A stretch of 64,000 bases of DNA from Leptodactylus fallax (Eukaryota > Chordata > Amphibia > Anura > Leptodactylidae). Numbering within the stretch: the stretch's first letter is position 1; every line of letters starts with the position of its first letter. The translations under genes were made by a program, and so were the position numbers. The notes beneath the pieces are model-generated. The model made no database searches and had not been told where the DNA came from. It saw nothing but the letters and a program-made list of their open reading frames with translations. Where the stretch lies: contig CAMRHE010000054.1 in NCBI GenBank assembly GCA_947044405.1, positions 3,286,001 to 3,350,000 of the forward strand, written 5' to 3'. Shown one piece after another: positions 1 to 12,959 of the stretch.

Positions 1-1
1 G

Positions 2-330
2 GGTTATGCCGTATCAGGAGAATGGTCACTCAATCCGGAAGTCTTTCATCAGATTACCCTGAACAGGGGTCTTCCAGAAATAGACCTCATGGCAACCCGA
101 CTCAACGCCAAGGTGGAGAAGTTCTGTTCCCTTTACCAGGAGGACAATCCCTTGGCAGTGGATGCCCTGTCCATCCCTTGGAGGTCCAGGCTGGAATACA
201 TCTTCCCTCCAATTCCAATAATACCAAAGGTATTAATGAAAATCAGACAGGACCAAGTCTCTGTGATAGCCATCATTCCATTCTGGCCAAAAAGAGCTTG
301 GTTTTTCCCAACTCATGGAGATGAGTCGAG
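2..330 (+). pseudogene. DIRS RT/RNase H polyprotein, C-terminal part
   Basis: C-terminal segment of the DIRS polymerase polyprotein. Visible motifs are LMATRLNAK, DALSIPWRSR, FPPIPIIPKVL and IIPFWPKRAW, the conserved block after RNase H in DIRS elements, often described as a Dam-methyltransferase-like domain. The same block is at 14073-14400 (minus) and 48378-48710 (minus). Truncated upstream by the window edge. The YR frame follows directly. Confidence 0.8.
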
Positions 331-1415
331 GGATATATTGGAGGCTTCCCCCCATCCAGAACCTGGTTTCCCAAGGATCTCTGAAGTGCCAGGATCTCTG
401 GAGATTCAACCTGACAGCCTGGAGGTTGAGCAGTCCCTACAGCAGGATAGAGGACTGTCAGAGGCCGTCCTGAAGACCCTTTATTCTGCAAGAGCAGAAT
501 CTACCAATAAGAACTACCAGAGGACAGCCAAGATTTTCATGGAGTGGTGCTCCAAGAAGGGTATTAATAATCTAGAACCTTCTACGGCTGATATTTTCTT
601 CAGGACGGTTTGGATAAGGGCCTTGCCCCTGCTACTTTGAAAGTGCAGATTGCGGCCCTCTCCGCTCATTTGAACAGACGTCTGTCTCAGGATCCTCTGG
701 TTGCAAGGTTCCTTAAAGGGGCAATGAGGCTAAAGCCCTCAGTATCATCCCCAGTGGGACCTTGCGGTAGTCATTACAGGCCTGTGCGGTCCTCCATTTG
801 GACCCTTGGAGACTACGGGGATAAAATATTTAGCCTACAAACCACTTTTTTGTTGGCTATTATATCTGCCAAAGAGTAGGGGTACTCCAGGCCCTCTCTT
901 CTAGAGAACCGTACATTTTGTTTTTGCAGATAGGGTGCACCTTAGGTTTGCCTGGGTTTATCCCTAAGGTCCCCTCATACTATAATAGCAATCAGCTAAT
1001 TTCGTTACCTGTGTTTTTCCCCTCTCCAACCTCTGAGGAGGAAGAAAAGCTCAACACCTTAGATGTGGTAAGGTGTCTGTGGATTTACCTATTCCACACT
1101 CAACCGCTTAAGAAGGCCGAAAGCCTACTAATTGATATGCAGTGTAAAAACAGAGGCCTCAAGGCTTCCAAGCCTACTCTATCCACATGGATCAAGGAGA
1201 CAATTAAGTCTTCCTTTCTTATTCAGGAGTTATTCCCTCCAGTCTTTCTACGGCCACTCGACCTGGGTTGTCGACTTCTTTGGCTGAGTATCGGTCCTTA
1301 CCATTGGACCAGATTTGTGCGGCTGCATCATAGTCATCTCAGTTGACCTTTTGTTAAACATTATCATTGGACATCCGCAGTTTCCAGACAACTGCCTTTG
1401 GTCAGTCAGTCCTTG
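331..1415 (+). pseudogene. DIRS tyrosine recombinase, frameshifted
   Basis: Tyrosine recombinase gene that integrates the circular DIRS DNA intermediate. It is spread over three frames (89-640, 610-879, 918-1346). The N-terminal core-binding part starts near LYSARAESTNKNYQ and continues through LAPATLKVQIAALSAHL. The catalytic part is represented by the VFFPSPTSEEEEKL and LSTWIKETIKSSF blocks. Breaks lie near 600, 745, 840-900 and 950-1260. The last part (HTRFVRLHHSHLS-like, near 1310-1345) is read out of frame relative to copy 3, so the H-x-x-R and Tyr positions are not in one frame. Most breaks are shared with copy 2; the break at about 840 (one A fewer in an A-run) is private to copy 1. 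Confidence 0.85.
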
Positions 1416-1461
1416 ATGTTGTAAGGCGAGGAAACCCTCCCTAGGGGAATTACTTGCTATC

Positions 1462-1550
1462 TCCCCATATTGTGCTGCTGTCGGACGTAAGGGGAATCGT
1501 TGATTGTAATGTCAATCTGTATTCCCTTAGTCCAGACAGCAGCACAAGGC
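1462..1550 (+). repeat. DIRS internal complementary region (copy 1)
   Basis: Contains the right and left element ends joined head to tail: GTAAGGGGAAT (left-end type) directly followed by CGTTGATTGTAATG (right-end type, inverted). This is the DIRS internal complementary region, thought to template the circle junction during replication. The same junction occurs at 12890-12905 (minus). Confidence 0.8.
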
Positions 1551-1591
1551 TTCCATCCCTAGAAGCTTGTTTCCTGTTACTTTATAATTTA

Positions 1592-1764
1592 CACAGTGGA
1601 GGGAGGTCTCTTGTGCCCTCTTATAGGTGCTAATTGGTGCTAATTGGTGCTTATTGGTGCTAATTAAAGGTTCCACCTGTCCTAAACAACACACAGGGGC
1701 AGAGATACCCCATATTGTGCTGCTGTCTGGACTAAGGGAATACAGATTGACATTACAATCAACG
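1592..1764 (+). repeat. DIRS right terminal repeat (copy 1)
   Basis: Terminal repeat shared with 12639-12810 and, inverted, with the left end at 17790-17930. Copy 1 carries a small local expansion of a GGTGCTAATT-like unit at 1626-1668 (three to four units). Copy 2 has GGCTAGTAGGAGGCACC there instead. Confidence 0.75.
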
Positions 1765-2101
1765 ATTTCTTTCAGCAATTAAATTAAAAAAGTGACCTCC
1801 TATATTTTCTAGATTCTTTACACACAAAGTCTTCTATTTCAAGTGTTTTATTTCAGTAAATGTTGATTATGGATTACAGGTAATGAAAACCCAAATCTAA
1901 GAAAATTAGAATATTGTAAAAAAGTTCAGTATTGTAAATTCAGTGTGTCACCTGCCAAGGTTTCCTAAGCCTTTAAATGGTCCCTCAGTCTGCTCCAGTA
2001 GGACACACAACCATGGAAGACTGCTGATTATGAATTGTATTACTGAATTACTGAAATGAATGAACGTTTCAAAGATATTCTAATTTATTGCGATGCACCT
2101 G
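1765..2101. mobile_element. Tc1-like non-autonomous remnant hit by DIRS
   Basis: Right part of a Tc1/mariner-type element of the family whose ends read CAGGTGCATC...AATAAATTAGAATAT. The right terminal repeat runs to about 2101 and is followed by TA. The left 40 or so bases are replaced by DIRS copy 1. No transposase remains. A relative with a transposase fragment is at 31937-32407. Confidence 0.6.
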
Positions 2102-4093
2102 TATATGATATGATCTATGTTAGTCTTTTAAGTAAGCTAATGCCTAACACAGTGCTTGTCTGTGTGTATTTGTGGTTATGCCTTAGCAGAAAATGAAAAA
2201 TGAGCACCAAGTAGTATTTTAAACATTACAATATAAAAGCTCTGTTGATGTTGGGTACGTAGGCTACGTTTTTTCCCCAAACAATATCTTTAGTTCTTAG
2301 TAGTTGCATAATGCTACTTTTAGATGTGCAAAGTACATTTGCCGTTATATTCATGAGCTAGCACCAACATGCTACTTGCTCATGATCACATCTAAAAACA
2401 TACATGTCAAAGTTACTTCTCAATGCGTGTAGCCAGTGTGAGATCACAGAAAGACATTACATCAAAAAGAGCAGCATACACTGTTCCTTGTGCTTGTTTT
2501 TATTAAAAAATACTATACTATACAATATATTATTTCATGTTATCTTAAATATTTCTTCTTCCTGGTCAATCCTACCTCCATATCCTATGTAAAGCAGATT
2601 GATTTGTTATATGCCAGTTTTCAAAAAGATGATCAGATGAAACCTGACAGAACCCTCCATTTTTTGTTGTACGTTGCCAATAATTTAATATGTATGGGGA
2701 GTAACCCAACTTTTCCCTGACGGCAGATGAGGGGAAAGAAGAATGGACCATGAGGGATTTCATCAATCCTGATTCTTTTTTTCCTACAGCATATATATTT
2801 ATTGCTCACTGCCCATTTTTGATTTCAACAAGCCCAATTTGTCTTCTCTGGGGGAAGTACAGCACATGTAGGTAGACCATAGTAGCCTTTAGTGTGGTGT
2901 GTCTACTGTTGTACCTTTATTGTGTTAGAGCCTGGGCCCAACAGAGATTGACTAGAGGGTTCTGGAAGTGGCTTATTACCTTTGTATTATTAAGAAACAA
3001 ACATGCTATCTCAACTGAGCCAAACATGAATGTATATAGGGGAGTTTGAAATAATATTTGTTGGTTGTTTTTGCAAACAGTTATATTAAAGCCAAACTGT
3101 CAAATTGAAAACGTAGCCCAGACTACAGGCAGCATGTTATAGAACAGGAAGAGATGAGCAGATTGATAAATATTTTTTTGTGGGAAAGTTCCAATGTCAC
3201 TTGTCATTTATCCATTTAAATCTCTGCTCATTCTAACCTGGCTAGTCGTGTGGGCGGTCCTACTTAATGATTGACAACCTTCCCTGTATATGTGCATACA
3301 GCTATTGCAGTAAATCACCAAGTAGGACAATCACATGACTGCTAACCCTAGAATAAGCAAAGCTGCTCTACATGTTTGGCTCTGGCTCAGGAACTGTTTT
3401 ACAAAGCAGATGTCCACTGGCAATGTATGTGACCAGAGGCAACTACAATCATGACATTTAACTATTTAACTTCTTCACGGTCAATTGTGACCGCAGCATC
3501 TGCAAAATCATTTTGCGTGAAGGGGCTGCTTTTGGGATCTTTGGAGCCATTTAGTTGCTATGGCAGCTGGAAGCCTTCTAAAGGTTCCTAGGCCTGCTAT
3601 TTTGAAGTGCCTATTAAACCTAGTAAATGGTTTTATAGGAACATATCGATTTTATAATAGATTGCAATACTATATTTTTGCAGTCTATGGTATAAGAATT
3701 CTAGTGATTGATAATGATGGACAGGGCGATTTAAAAATAAAGTTAAAAAAGTTTAAAAAAATAATTGAAAAACAAAACAAAAAAAAAATAAATACCCCCT
3801 CCTTCCCCATATTGTAAATATAATTAAATAAAACAAAAAACTTAGTTGTTCAGCTTTTGGAAGTTGAGGAGTCAAAATGAAGATACTAAAACAAAAAATG
3901 ACAGCAGCAGGAAGAGGTTAAGTGTATGGCCACCTTTAATATCAGAAAAAACTTTTCTTGGAATAGAAAATATAACTGAAAAAGTAAACATGTAAAATTT
4001 ACAGAGTATGTGTAAAGGGGAAAGAGAGTTATCCGGAGAAGAGCTGGCCCAAGAATAAGCCTGTGTTATCTCTATCTCTACATCTTGTCTTCA
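2102..4093. other. No gene seen; one interspersed repeat
   Basis: AT-rich sequence with only short unsupported frames. 3470-3850 resembles 27110-27400 (GCAGGCGGAAGCCTTCTGAAG-like block, then CAGTCTATGG, then an A/T-rich tail), so it is a copy of the same interspersed family. The rest shows nothing I recognise. Confidence 0.5.
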
Positions 4094-4101
4094 ATCTAGA
4101 A

Positions 4102-4259
4102 CAGGGGTCAGCAACCGTCGGCCCTCCAGCTGCTGTGAAGCGACAACTCTTAACATGCTCCATTCACTTCCATGGGAGTTCCAAGAACATCAGAGCAAGT
4201 ATGCATGCTGGGAGTTGTAGTTTAATAACAGCTGGTCTGCCGTAGATTGCCTACCCCTG
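4102..4259. mobile_element. hAT-type MITE with perfect 8-bp target duplication
   Basis: A 158-bp near-palindrome starting CAGGGGTCAGCAACC and ending CTACCCCTG. Internal GCATGCTGGGAGTTGTAG pairs with a degenerate inverse copy. It is flanked by identical ATCTAGAA at 4094-4101 and 4260-4267. CAGGGG termini and an 8-bp duplication are the hAT signature. No coding capacity. Confidence 0.88.
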
Positions 4260-4267
4260 ATCTAGAA

Positions 4268-6074
4268 CCTTTATAATTAGCCTTTTTTATATTGCTCCAG
4301 CATTTAACTGTTTGCATACCAGCGACATCACCCTCACTATATTTGTTATTAGGAGAGAAGGATAGAGCATCGCAGTCTATTTATTCATTTGGATATCTCA
4401 AGAATTTGACTGTGCACAGCTCACACCAAATTCAAATATTCTCATTATGTTGCCCACGCAATATCTGTCAGATATCTAGTTTTGGAAATCTGTGGTCAGA
4501 ATTTGTTCTTTTCATATTTTCATTGGAATAAGTCTCATCCAAACTTAAAATAGAGTCTGTACATAGTAATTCAAATAACTAAGAATCTCTGATATTACAC
4601 TGTACTTAATGCTGCTGGTAAACACCATTAGAAAACACTATTGAAATAGTTACAAGGATATATTTCAAGCATGAAGCCAGGTCCACTGTCAGAATGGTAG
4701 AGAGAAAATGATGATTATATGATAACCTGAACAAGAGTCAAGCATTATACATTAAAATAATATTTAGAACTGATTATAATGTGTCGCCAATCATTATCTC
4801 ATTGCTTCTACATATATCAAATCCATATGAAGTAGTATAGACAGCTATGGAGTACAAAGAAACTACAAATCCTATGTATTTTAGAGACTAAACACTGAAT
4901 GGGATACAAAGAGAAAACGAAGAGCTTTGTATGATAAATGCCATACCTGTGGAAGCTTCATGTCATTAATGTCCCAGTTTAGAACCATGTTTTTGGAAAG
5001 TGGGACCTTTTGTTCCATCGTAGACTGACTATACTTGAGCATGCTGTGAATGCTGGGGGTCTGCTTACAGATTGTGTGCTTTAAGCTAGATATGACCACT
5101 TCCAAGCAGTTGTGACAAGGAAGTCACTTCCAAACGCTACTGCAATAAGTGACACAAACAAGATAGTTTAGAGGGAAAATCCATCTTGTCTTGCCAGAAA
5201 AACTAGTTTCAGAAGTTACTTTGCAAAACCGATGCAAATGTACAGATAACTTAAATGTGACGACAAAATGTGAAGAATAGATTGGACAAATAGAGAACAA
5301 TATGTAACATTCACTTTCATGACCTTCATTGACGTTGTGAAATATTCATTTGAAGACACATTGACATATGGTAATGATCTTTCTTCTCTGGTCCGACTAT
5401 AACACTGTACTGCTAATAGTGCTGTAAATATTCACAGCATTCACACACAACAGCCCCATACATTAAAGAGAGGTCCCCTGCTTTTATGTAGATGATCTTT
5501 AATAATTACACAGTGAAAAATTATTCAACTTCCTAATATACTTTCTTCCAAATCTTCAGTGTTTGTAAGATCAGTTTGTTACCATTGATTGTAAAGCTGA
5601 ATGCCCCTCCTGACATACTCCAGCTTTTACAGTTTGTTACACTGTATCAGTGTAGGCAGATAAAGATTTCTCATTTCCACTGCTAGTCATACAGTAGTAT
5701 AGCTATCACAATTCATATACATTGAAAAACCTATTAATATTTGGATGGTACCAATGCAGGTAATGATTGGTTATTATCAATATCACATATCAAGTGAAAG
5801 TTGTGTTGACAATTTTTATATTTGCTGCATTTGTTGTTCAGGACACTTAGCTACTAAAAGCTTTGTCATGCTGTGTGATTATTTACCTAGAACTTCTAAA
5901 GCTATTTCGAGTCAGCAGTACAAGGTGAAAAGTGAATTCTTGTAACATGATGCCTTTACATTTAAGAATTGTGTCTGTCAATCATTGTAAAATTTCTGAG
6001 AAGGTTATGGATAATTCTTAACAGTACAAAGGACCCTGAATTCTTATTCATTTTTTAACTTATTTATTTTGTTT
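4268..6074. other. No gene or recognised repeat
   Basis: AT-rich unique-looking sequence on both strands. The frames present are short and show no recognisable domain. Confidence 0.4.
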
Positions 6075-6258
6075 ACTTGTTGATCACCATCATATTCCTC
6101 AGCACTTTACAGACATTGACAGTCACTGTATCATATAGGGCTCACAAACTACATTCCCTATCAGTATGTCTTTGGAGTGTGGGAGGAACTCGGAGTACCT
6201 GGAAGAAACCCACAAAAAACCCAAGGAGAACACACAAACTCCTTGCAGATGTCGTCGA
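6075..6258 (-). mobile_element. tRNA-derived SINE body fragment, head missing
   Basis: Minus-strand reading contains AAGGAGTTTGTGTGTTCTCC, CCTCCCACACTCCAAAGACA, a GAGCCCTATATGATAC block and CTGTAAAGTGCTGAGGAAT. This is the body of a widespread vertebrate SINE family whose tRNA-like head is seen separately at 51125-51203. The head and box A/B are absent here, so it is a truncated copy. Confidence 0.6.
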
Positions 6259-7454
6259 GTATGGAGAAGTTTATTTAGCAGGAGTCCTGAACTGTCACGG
6301 GTGCTCTACCATACAGTATGGAACATTTACAAATACTGGATTCCCAGCAAGTGGTACTACCATTGTAGTGCAGACGTTAGCAACCCCCAACACCAGTTCC
6401 AGGTTTGGCACCTTGGGCTTATTTACCTGGGCTCTCTCTGTTGCCTTAAACACAGATCAATGCTGCTCTAGGTGGCAATCTCTCTCCCTCATGGACCATG
6501 GAAACACAGAACTAGGAGGAAAAGCCTGAGGCATGATGTCCTAGTGTCCAGGGTGTGAAAACAGCATTTACATGTGCAATTCATGTTTGTACCTTGAACC
6601 AAGTGCAAAAGTATAACATGACATCTAAGCATACATTCATTCAGTTCAACAAGGCTGGAGAGATTTGTATGGATTTCGTCAGCAAAAAGACTGGACTGTG
6701 TGAGGGGTATTCTCTGCCCCCCACAAAGTTGGCTTACTGCAGACAGCTCTAAGACCTGTGTTCAGCCAAAAAAAAAAAATCATATCCCACCAGAGAAGGA
6801 ACTTTGCAAAAAAAGTCAGGGAAAAGGATCACAGAAATGCAAGTTTAAGCAACTAATTGGGGTATAAGTGCTATGTAACTTTCAGGTAGGAGGTCGACAT
6901 CCTTGCAATCATTGCATGGCACACTGACTACTTCTTCTTACATACCATACAAGAAAAAGATAGCTGATCCGCAGTGTGGTGTGTACTGTGTCTCCTAAGA
7001 TGATGCACTTCTACTAAGGAATAGAGCGCAAATTTGGAATCATAATATATAATTGTCTGATGATACAAAACACTGATCGATGCAAAACAGTAACATAAAA
7101 CACATGTGGCTTACTTGTAGTTTTCATTACTCAGTTGTCATGTAACAAAAAGCTAAGTGTAATGTAAAGAGGCCTAAGGGTATGTTTAAACTGAGCCAGT
7201 TCCATTAGCCTCCACAATGCACGACAGACAACGTGGTATACTTCAGCTCATGAGCCCTTCTTTTCCATCTCAACAATGTCCTCTTCCAATTATTCTGGTA
7301 CAAGTTTATCTTAGTTTCATAGATTTATAGAATCTTATTACAAAGTGTTTCTTTTTAAGATGTTTTCTAGCAAATTTTATCTGTCCGTTTATTAAAATAA
7401 TTAAAAAAATACATAGACAAAGTTGTTAAAATGACTTAAAAAATACACTTGGTA
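6259..7454. other. No gene seen
   Basis: A 150-codon plus-strand frame (6077-6529) starts inside the SINE fragment and continues into sequence I cannot assign. It has no recognisable domain and I do not call it a gene. The rest is AT-rich with no recognised element. Confidence 0.4.
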
Positions 7455-7630
7455 TCAGGAGCATAACTAGAGAGGGTGCAGAGGGCGCAATCACACTTGG
7501 GTATAGGAGTCTTAGGGGGCCTATAAGGTGTCTTTTGATTCCCAATATGAGGAGACCAATATTATAAACAATATATTATAGATAGGGGGCCTCCTGGGCC
7601 TGCATTGGGGTCCAGGAGCTTCACAGTATA
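7455..7630. repeat. Degenerate repeat (GCATAACTA...GGGGCCT type)
   Basis: The GCATAACTAGAGAGGGTGCAG start and the TGGGGTCCAGGAGCTTC end form imperfect inverse similarity, as in non-autonomous DNA elements of the hAT-like CAGGGGCGTAACT type. A related start is at 10375-10410 (GGGGCATAGCTATAGGGGGTGCAG). Both are worn and lack clear duplications. Confidence 0.35.
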
Positions 7631-8028
7631 CTTCTGCTTAGTACATGGAAAAACACTCAGGGAAACGGACCAAAATAAGCCCAAACCATCCCCTCACAAA
7701 GATAGATGCTGCTGAGTTATAGCATATGAACATAATGCCTAAGTGATCAATAATGGAACAGTATAACAGTATGTTTACACTGAGTTTTCTGTCAAATCTA
7801 CTTCATGGTTTTTAAGCAGATTTTGGAATCAGTTTTTCATACTCCTGTGATTTTTGTGGTCACATGCGTCGAGGACTTCCACCGGAACAAGCCCCCAGGT
7901 GCTGCTGGACAGGACAGCAGTGGGGTACACAAGAGACAGGTGGGTATGTTATTTTTTTTTTTTAATTTTTCACCTTCCCTAGCCTCCTGGCAGAAATCTG
8001 TAATTTCTGGACAAGCTCTTTAAAGGAC

Positions 8029-8087
<59 letters not shown>
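8029..8087. repeat. A-tract plus (TA)n microsatellite
   Basis: Fifteen A residues followed by about 22 uninterrupted TA dinucleotides. Confidence 0.97.
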
Positions 8088-8091
<4 letters not shown>

Positions 8092-8138
8092 TTCAATGAG
8101 TTTTGCCCAGGTCAATAAGCAAAAACTTTTTTTTTAAA

Positions 8139-9764
<1,626 letters not shown>

Positions 9765-9766
9765 TA

Positions 9767-11569
9767 GCAATGTCAAGTGCAAAGTGTATTAAATAAAAGT
9801 CAAATAATAATATGTCACCAGTATAAGTGAATACGCTCAGGATCTGGAGGAGAGTCAACCCATTCTCTGTACATTTCACCAATTAGTGAGGCTTCATGCT
9901 GACAAAATATGTCAAGAATATATAAATACTCTGATCCCTCAAGTTACAATAAAAGTTGGATCCAGGATGAGAATTTTAAGTTAAAAACATTGTAACTTGA
10001 GACCATAACTCTATGGAGCACTAGTAATTTGTTCAAAAGATCCCAAATGTGAACTAGAAATAACATAAAATGAAGAAACAGCATAAAATAAGCAGATTAC
10101 TAACATAGATAACTGATACTTGCTTAATAATAAGTCCTTACGGTCAAGAGTCAGAAAGAGCTGATGAAAGCTGTATATCGCTTTTTATGTAGATGACAGG
10201 AACGTCCTCAGCGTCCTGTACAGTATACGCAATGTACCAGAAAAAAAGTAGAAGAACAAAATAGAACATGTAGTAATATACTGTAGAAAGATACAACTAG
10301 TCAATTAGTGTATAAGAGTCTGTTTTGTGTGACCTTTGATTCTAACATGGTAACACCATGAGGACGGCTTTAGGGGCATAGCTATAGGGGGTGCAGAGGT
10401 AGCAGTTGGCCCCAAAGATCCCTGTGCCACATAAAATATACCACTATTATAAATGGCTATAGCTTGTACTATATGCAATTGGGAGCCAGAAGCAGTCGAT
10501 TCCATGCCTTGTATAGTGTTGGGTGCTGATACTTTCATGAAGGAATGAAAAAATCATTGTGAAGCTTTGGATGAACTTGGAGTATTATGCATACTGTAAT
10601 TCCCCATTCCCATAGCTCTTACCACAGCAGACTAAGTTAAGGTTGTGGCTTACATTGGTTGATGCCACTAAGGAAGCACTAGTACAGTGTGGGCGGAAAG
10701 AAGGGCACTATTATTGTTTGGGGTACCATTGTCATCTAGGGCACAATATAGATCCATCACAGGGGGCAGGATGCAGTGGTGTCATCGCGCCCTGTCTTCT
10801 ACATAGTCATCTATGTCAGAGCAGGGACTTTACAGCTCCCTGCTCTAGCATAGATGTCCATAGTATCGGCGTGCATAGCATGCCGATACGCTTGTTATTA
10901 AGGCTACCCTGATCCGGGTCACCAGACCAAATGTCTGGTGCTGCAGATCCTGGGGCCCCTTTGAAGATGACTGTTACACTGAATAAAACCCACTATACCA
11001 AGGTCAGCATTACCACCATACAATAACCATGTGATACAAACCAGTTCTACACAGACATTCTCCAGACCATGTAAGTAGTTTCATCTATTCACTTACCAGT
11101 GATGTCTGATTGTAGTCATTCAGTTTCCACTACCTTCGTCATCCAGCCCAGACTTCCATGACAACTTTTACCAAACGTGGCTTTACTCTGCAAAATTTGA
11201 CACACAGACATACTGGATTTGGCATCTCGCTTTTCTTACATACCTCTTACTACTCTGTACAGAAACATCCTATCCATAAAGTGTCTTTAAGACCCACACA
11301 GTAATAATACTCCATCTTGTGTGCTGCCACAAAATAAGTGCCTGTTTTAAGTGTCCTACAGTATAGTATCATCTTTAGACTCTACACAGTAAGTGACATT
11401 GCTAGTGCTCCCATGCAATAATAGTGTTTCTGAGCTCCACTTAGTGAAACAACTAAGAATTACTACTTCACTTGTGAAGGATACAGATTTGCCAAGCCGC
11501 TAGGCCTACCTGAAATCATCCCTCTTACCTTCCACTTGACCCCCATGAGTGCCTGTGTTCACAGGATAA
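9767..11569. other. No gene seen; worn repeats
   Basis: Contains a degenerate GGGGCATAGCTATAGGGGGTGCAG repeat near 10375 and a short hairpin-rich patch at 10795-10905 (GAGCAGGGA...TCCCTGCTC and CGGCGTGCATAGCATGCCG). No coding region supported. Confidence 0.4.
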
Positions 11570-12589
11570 CATGAAACGAGCTTTATAAATTTTATAGATT
11601 TATTAACCAGAGTGGATCGGCAGCTAACGTATACAGAATACACATCAGAGGATGGTTAAACAAATACAGGTAAAAACAATGAATAGAGTACATTAAAAAT
11701 AAAATGGGATTAAAAGAGAAAAGAATACCAAACGAATCTGCGGTCTGGTTCGCTGGGTCTTCTACTGCTAGGCCCCAGGGCACTTCCTTAAGTCAGCAAC
11801 ATGACATGTGTCTTCACATCTCTCCCAGGATAAGAACTAGACCTGTGTGATGTCACCAGGAGATGCCCAGCCCCACATCCTAAGACCAGATAAATATATA
11901 CAACCATAACTCCTCGCCGGATAACTTTAGTATCAGGCGGAGGGTATGACGGGGTTCGTGGCGTTGTTCCCATTGCATAGACACCCCCCAGAGATCCCCT
12001 TGGGTAGGGAGTTCAGTGTCTTGACCTTTTCCCTGCTCCCAATATTACCGTGTTTGGACTTGGTGTGTTCAGTCCAGTCTTGCGCACTCGAGGAATTTAT
12101 CCCCTTGGGAAATATCATCATAATACCATATTTCCTTTTAAGTTCTGCCCGGAGCCAGATCGTCTACTTAGAAACATTAAATTACACATACTCCAGGCTC
12201 TCCCCTGCTAAGTTAACGAGTTTCACACTTGTATGTAAAGAGGGCTTTGTGGGTGACTGTAGACATTGAGTCTGCGAGAGTCTGGGGATCAAAGGGTGTG
12301 ATAACAATCAGCCAAAAATGGAATCCATATCTGAAATTAATCCCCCTGGGCGGATCCTGTACCGCACCCCTACTATTTCTCAACTCAGTAATAATGCCTC
12401 ATTTTATGCCCTCTGTGTTTACCCACTTGATAATAATGCCTCCACTGAGCTCCCATTCAGTAATAATACTTCATTGTGCTTCACTTGCACTCGCAGTCAG
12501 TAATAATGCCCCAATTGCACCTCTGCTTAGTAATAATGTTCTCATTGCACCCCTGTGCACTTAAATGGGTTTTCCCACGAACATAACCA
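11570..12589. other. Unassigned, moderately GC-rich segment
   Basis: Base composition is higher in GC than the neighbours. An AATAAA-like signal on the minus strand near 11600 and a patch of short repeats (AATAATGCC plus a C-rich spacer, 12385-12550) suggest a retroelement or minisatellite-bearing repeat. I see no ends, no target duplication and no protein motif. Function not assigned. Confidence 0.35.
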
Positions 12590-12638
12590 TACAGTGCTGG
12601 CCAAAAGTATTGGCACCCCTGCAATTCTGTCAGATAAT

Positions 12639-12810
12639 CGTTGATTGTAATGTCAATCTGTATTCCCTTAGTCCAGACAGCAGCACAATATGGGGTATCT
12701 CTGCCCCTGTGTGTTGTTTAGGACAGGTGGAACCTTTAATTAGCACCAAAAAGGTGCCTCCTACTAGCCCTATAAGAGGGCACAAGAGACCTCCCTCCAC
12801 TGTGTAAATT
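12639..12810 (-). repeat. DIRS right terminal repeat (copy 2)
   Basis: Starts CGTTGATTGTAATGTC, then AGCAGCACAATATGGGGTAT, a pyrimidine block and the CCTCCTACTAGCCC and CCTCCCTCCACTGTG blocks. The last 130 or so bases are the inverse of 17785-17915. The first 27 bases are unique to the right end. Confidence 0.85.
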
Positions 12811-12837
12811 ATAAAGTAACAGGAAACAAGCTTCTAG

Positions 12838-12950
12838 GGAGGGAAGCCTTGTGCTGCTATCTGGACTAAGGGAATACAGATTGACATTACAATCAACGAT
12901 TCCCCTTACGTCCGACAGCAGCACAATATGGGGAGATAGCAAGTAATTCC
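12838..12950 (-). repeat. DIRS internal complementary region (copy 2)
   Basis: Carries the sequence of both element ends fused: ...CATTACAATCAACG, then ATTCCCCTTACGTCC. This reproduces, in inverse, the two outer junctions at 12639 and 17930 and so predicts the circle junction of the replication intermediate. Confidence 0.8.
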
Positions 12951-12959
12951 AATAGGGAG

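Larger units (their letters stand above)
1..1764 (+). mobile_element. DIRS-type retrotransposon copy 1, 3' end
   Basis: The 3' third of a tyrosine-recombinase (YR) retrotransposon; the 5' part lies off the window. Order: end of the RT-RNase H-methyltransferase-like polyprotein, broken YR gene, internal complementary region, right terminal repeat. It aligns by eye almost base for base with the reverse complement of 12639-14397 (copy 2). The end at 1764 is set by the terminal CAATCAACG, followed by ATT, the same terminus seen at 12639, 35635 and 47395. Downstream sequence is a Tc1-like remnant, so the element inserted into another transposon. Confidence 0.9.

Noticed and set aside
6077..6529. 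150-codon plus-strand frame as a possible host gene
   Set aside because: It starts inside a SINE fragment and has no recognisable domain, intron signal or homologous motif.
8043..8087. TA repeat as a promoter or matrix-attachment element
   Set aside because: A plain dinucleotide microsatellite explains it and no gene lies nearby.
11570..12589. Possible LTR or endogenous retrovirus piece
   Set aside because: Only an AATAAA-like signal and higher GC support it. No TG/CA ends, target duplication, primer-binding site or gag-pol motif could be found.
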